DNA of 15,151 nucleotides from JAOAFZ01 sp964407325 (lineage in GTDB: Bacteria > Patescibacteriota > Microgenomatia > UBA1406 > GWC2-37-13). The notes below the pieces were generated by a model, which ran no database searches, was not told the DNA's origin, and saw only the letters and a list, made by a program, of their open reading frames with translations. The stretch lies in NCBI GenBank assembly GCA_964407325.1, contig CAYOVA010000031.1, positions 1-15,151 on the forward strand. The letters are read 5' to 3'. A program made the position numbers and the translations under genes. Positions 12,756 through 15,151 of this stretch are shown here, piece by piece (the first letter of the stretch is position 1; every line of letters begins with the position of its first letter).

Positions 12756-14212
12756 AAAAAGGAATAGTGATTGGAGGAGGTATAGCAGGACTTGCAACCG
12801 CAGCCTTGCTTGCAAAACAGGGCTATAAGGTAACCTTGCTTGAAAAAAATGCCTTGTTGGGAGGCCGGGCGCGTGTGTGGGAAAAAGATGGTTTCAGGTT
12901 TGATATGGGACCGTCCTGGTATCAAGTCCCAGAAGCCTTCGAGCATTTTTTTCAACTATTTGGAAAAACCAGCTCGGTTTTTTACGAACTTGTTAAGCTC
13001 GATCCTCAATACAAAGTATTCACAACATCGCACAAGCCCATTCCTATATCTCCCGTTATAAAAAAAACACTTGAAGTATTCCGTACACTAGATCCCAAAG
13101 CGACCCGCATTGAAGACTACCTGCAATTCGGTGCTAAACAATTCCGTATTCTTTCCAAATACATTCTCTATGAAGAGCTTTCATGGAAAACATTTGTTAC
13201 TCCTTCTGCAATACGGGAGATCTCTCAATTGCGCACCTGGGAAACGCTGCAATCATTTGTAAAACGATATACGAGTGATCCGTTACTACAAAAAATTCTT
13301 ACATATACCTGTCTGTTTATCGGAGGTTCACCTACCCGTTTACCCGCACTGTTTTCCATGTTGGCATATGTAGATCTTGTGCAAGGGACTTATTATCCAC
13401 AAGGAGGAATAAGCAAAGTAATAGAGGCACTGGAACAGTTATGCAAAGAACATAATGTAACAATCCTTAAAGACTCTCCTGTTGAGAAGATTGTTGTAAA
13501 GAACAGCATTGCAACAGCTGTTAAGACATCCAAAAAAACGTATAACGCTGATTTTATTGTTTCTTGTGCCGATTATCATTTTTCAGAGACGTGCCTTCTC
13601 GATAAACAATGGCAAACCTATACTGCATCATATTGGAAAAAAGCGACACTATCACCGTCTGCATTTGTTGTATATCTAGGAATATCCAAAAAACTAAAAT
13701 CCCTTGCCCATCACAATTTATATTTTTCCGAAAACTGGGAAGACCATTTTAACAACCTGTATAAAACCCATACATTACCTGAAGATCCTTCTTATTATGT
13801 CTCATGCCCCTCAGTAACCGACTCATCAGTTGCACCTAAAAACTGTGAAAACCTATTTGTCACTGTCCAAATTCCAGCGGGAATGAAGCTGTCAGAAAAG
13901 ATGACAAACAAATATTACGAAAAAATAGTTGCTCATTTTGAAAAACTCACCGGAAATGCAATAAGAGAACATGTAGTTGTGAAACGAATTTTTACCATTA
14001 AAGACTTTGAAGCAGACTATAATGCAGTTCAGGGAACAGCTCTTGGACTTGCATCTACAACCTTGCAAAGCATATTCCGCCCTGCTCTAAAAAGCGGAAA
14101 AATTAAGAATCTATACTATGCAGGACAATACACTACACCAGGTCCCGGGATGCCAATGTGCCTGATAGCAGCAGAAAAAGCCGTACGGCTGGTACAATTA
14201 GAGCAGAAATGA
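12752..14212 (+). CDS. Carotenoid desaturase, CrtI family (second copy)
   Basis: This second CrtI-superfamily enzyme has 486 residues and is clearly diverged from the first. Its FAD fold is IVIGGGIAGLATAALLAKQG at residues 5-24, E31, then LGGRARVWEKDGFRFDMGPS at 36-55. YPQGGISKVIEAL at 215-227 is the mid-protein motif and NLYYAGQYTTPGPGMPMC at 453-470 the C-terminal FAD motif. The GQYTTPG form recalls haloarchaeal-type phytoene dehydrogenases from memory. Paired CrtI paralogues usually divide the work (early versus late desaturation, or desaturation versus end-group oxidation), so either copy may be the true phytoene desaturase. Its ATG overlaps the stop of the first copy (ATGA at 12752-12755) and no SD precedes it, suggesting termination-reinitiation. 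Longer in-frame starts exist upstream but would overlap the first gene heavily. Confidence 0.88.
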   Translation: MKKGIVIGGGIAGLATAALLAKQGYKVTLLEKNALLGGRARVWEKDGFRFDMGPSWYQVPEAFEHFFQLFGKTSSVFYELVKLDPQYKVFTTSHKPIPISPVIKKTLEVFRTLDPKATRIEDYLQFGAKQFRILSKYILYEELSWKTFVTPSAIREISQLRTWETLQSFVKRYTSDPLLQKILTYTCLFIGGSPTRLPALFSMLAYVDLVQGTYYPQGGISKVIEALEQLCKEHNVTILKDSPVEKIVVKNSIATAVKTSKKTYNADFIVSCADYHFSETCLLDKQWQTYTASYWKKATLSPSAFVVYLGISKKLKSLAHHNLYFSENWEDHFNNLYKTHTLPEDPSYYVSCPSVTDSSVAPKNCENLFVTVQIPAGMKLSEKMTNKYYEKIVAHFEKLTGNAIREHVVVKRIFTIKDFEADYNAVQGTALGLASTTLQSIFRPALKSGKIKNLYYAGQYTTPGPGMPMCLIAAEKAVRLVQLEQK

Positions 14213-15021
14213 ATAAAGCCGGAATCTTTAAAAAAGGCAGTACGACATACTTTTATTCCAGTGTTTTTTTCCCTCCCACCATACGAGAGGATGTATTTAC
14301 CTTGTATGCTTTTGTCAGAACTGCTGATGACTATGTGGATACGATTCCTCAGCAGACACAAAAATTCCTTCAATTTAAACAGGATACCGTACATGCTTTT
14401 AGCGGGAAAAAAATTCATAATCAAATAATCTCTGACTTTATTCAACTCTGCAGAAATGCAGGTATTACCCAGGAAGCGGTTTTTGCTTTTTTTGATTCAA
14501 TGGAAGCAGATACAAAAAAGACAACATACAAAACATACAAAGATCTGCAAAAGTACATTTACGGATCAGCTTCCGTTATTGGCCTAATGATGGCAAAGCT
14601 TATGCGGCTTCCTAAAGAATCCTATTATGCAGCTCAAAAGCAGGGAGAATCTATGCAACTAATCAACTTTATTCGCGACATAAAAGAAGACATAGCTCTG
14701 GGGAGAACGTATATTCCTCAAGAAGACCTCAAACGGTTTTCCCTGAACTCTGTAGAACCAAAAACAGAAGAACAAAAGAAACAATTCAAACGACTAATTC
14801 ACTTCGAATTAAAACGATACTATAAAACTCAAAAAGAAGCTGAAAAGGGTTATAAACACATCCCACCACGCTACCGTATTCCTGTTATGACAGCTTCGGA
14901 TATGTACAACTGGACAGCACGGCAAATAGAAAAAGATCCGCTTGTTGTTTTTAAGGGGAAAGTAAAACCAAAACCAATACGTGTTATACTCAGGCTTCTC
15001 AGAAATTATTTTTATGTATGA
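14209..15021 (+). CDS. crtB: Phytoene (or 4,4'-diapophytoene) synthase
   Basis: This 270-residue protein belongs to the trans-isoprenyl diphosphate head-to-head synthase family. It condenses two prenyl diphosphates (GGPP to phytoene in CrtB, FPP to diapophytoene in CrtM). STTYFYSSVFFPP at residues 11-23 is the entry motif. The first Asp cluster is DDYVD at 40-44, YIYGSASVIG lies at 116-125, and the second Asp cluster is NFIRDIKED at 153-161, followed by GRTYIPQEDL at 165-174. Both Mg-diphosphate sites are therefore intact. It is somewhat short but within the bacterial range. The chosen ATG overlaps the preceding stop by four bases (ATGA, 14209-14212); an in-frame start 51 bases upstream would lie inside the second desaturase gene. 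Position after two desaturases and before a prenyl synthase supports carotenoid rather than squalene synthesis. Confidence 0.92.
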   Translation: MNKAGIFKKGSTTYFYSSVFFPPTIREDVFTLYAFVRTADDYVDTIPQQTQKFLQFKQDTVHAFSGKKIHNQIISDFIQLCRNAGITQEAVFAFFDSMEADTKKTTYKTYKDLQKYIYGSASVIGLMMAKLMRLPKESYYAAQKQGESMQLINFIRDIKEDIALGRTYIPQEDLKRFSLNSVEPKTEEQKKQFKRLIHFELKRYYKTQKEAEKGYKHIPPRYRIPVMTASDMYNWTARQIEKDPLVVFKGKVKPKPIRVILRLLRNYFYV

Positions 15022-15151
15022 AATTAGATGGATTTATTACCGAATACAAACCCGTTCTAAAGGCATCTCTCGAGTTATACTTGAAAGGACGTGCTAAAGA
15101 GTATGAACATGTTCCCTTTTTTACAGATACTCTTGATAGACTGTATACTTT
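15018..15151 (+). CDS. Probable polyprenyl (geranylgeranyl) diphosphate synthase, N-terminal fragment
   Basis: Only the first 44 codons lie in the window. The start ATG overlaps the crtB stop by four bases (ATGA), continuing the operon chain. The visible N-terminus, with ITEYKPVLKASLELYLKG near residues 7-24 and FFTDTLDRLY near 34-43, resembles the leading helices of trans-polyprenyl diphosphate synthases that precede the GGKRLRP motif. A GGPP or FPP synthase is also the enzyme this operon lacks. The diagnostic GGKRxRP and DDxxD motifs are beyond the edge, so this rests mainly on context and the helical pattern. Confidence 0.55.
   Translation, partial: MKLDGFITEYKPVLKASLELYLKGRAKEYEHVPFFTDTLDRLYT

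Noticed and set aside
14158..14208. Upstream start giving a 17-residue longer phytoene synthase.
   Set aside because: The extension overlaps the second desaturase's conserved C-terminus in another frame; the ATGA-overlap start matches the other junctions.
1..15151. Alternative genetic code (UGA as Gly), as in some CPR lineages.
   Set aside because: UGA sits exactly at the expected C-termini of pgk, both desaturases and crtB, so UGA is a stop here.
1..15151. Horizontal transfer of the crt operon based on base composition.
   Set aside because: Hand counts of single 60-base lines give about 32-37% GC in crt genes against 48% in one pgk line and 40% in one typA line; the sample is too small and the range overlaps the other genes.

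Overview
The window is about 15 kb of a compact bacterial chromosome with an estimated GC content near 40%. It is probably a metagenome-derived scaffold, because it contains a run of exactly 100 Ns inside a gene. Short proteins, sparse Shine-Dalgarno (SD) sequences, small conserved hypothetical genes and accessory-type gene neighbours suggest a Patescibacteria/CPR genome, possibly Microgenomates-like. That placement is inference: no rRNA or ribosomal protein is present to prove it. UGA acts as a stop codon (pgk, crtI, crtB), so the UGA-glycine code of Gracilibacteria/Absconditabacteria does not apply.

Layout. (1) 15-1193 (+): phosphoglycerate kinase. (2) 1249-5037 (-): radC, then typA/bipA (interrupted by the N gap), then a membrane-anchored DUF192 protein, then a membrane-anchored beta-propeller-like hypothetical protein. 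(3) 5097-5924 (+): two abutting small polytopic membrane proteins. (4) 5972-7486 (+): pyrE and pyrF, the last two steps to UMP. (5) 7487-8459: a region of small genes. It holds a 28-residue Lys/Arg-rich peptide gene with its own promoter, a perfect SD and a terminator; a tRNA-Pro(UGG) on the minus strand; and a conserved-looking 67-residue protein with a strong SD. (6) 8460-9554 (-): a YibE/F-family membrane protein. (7) 9643-11169 (+): a secreted modular protein with Thr/Pro linkers, followed by a strong terminator. (8) 11244-15151 (+): a carotenoid operon of two CrtI-family desaturases, a phytoene synthase and the beginning of a probable prenyl diphosphate synthase. Its genes are chained by 4-base ATGA overlaps and it runs off the window edge.

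The most interesting signals are these. First, the carotenoid operon makes colourless and then desaturated carotenoids from prenyl diphosphates; no cyclase or end-group enzyme is seen before the edge. Second, a recurring promoter geometry appears in which a -10 box (often TGn-extended) lies 6-7 bases before the ATG, suggesting leaderless mRNAs for pgk, the DUF192 gene, radC, the 5097 gene, yibE/F and crtI. Two small genes break this pattern with strong SDs. Third, the 28-residue basic peptide gene is a complete, apparently highly expressed unit. Fourth, the typA leader carries a hairpin plus U-run just downstream of a good promoter. I found no CRISPR array, transposon or phage gene, and no convincing novel defence system.
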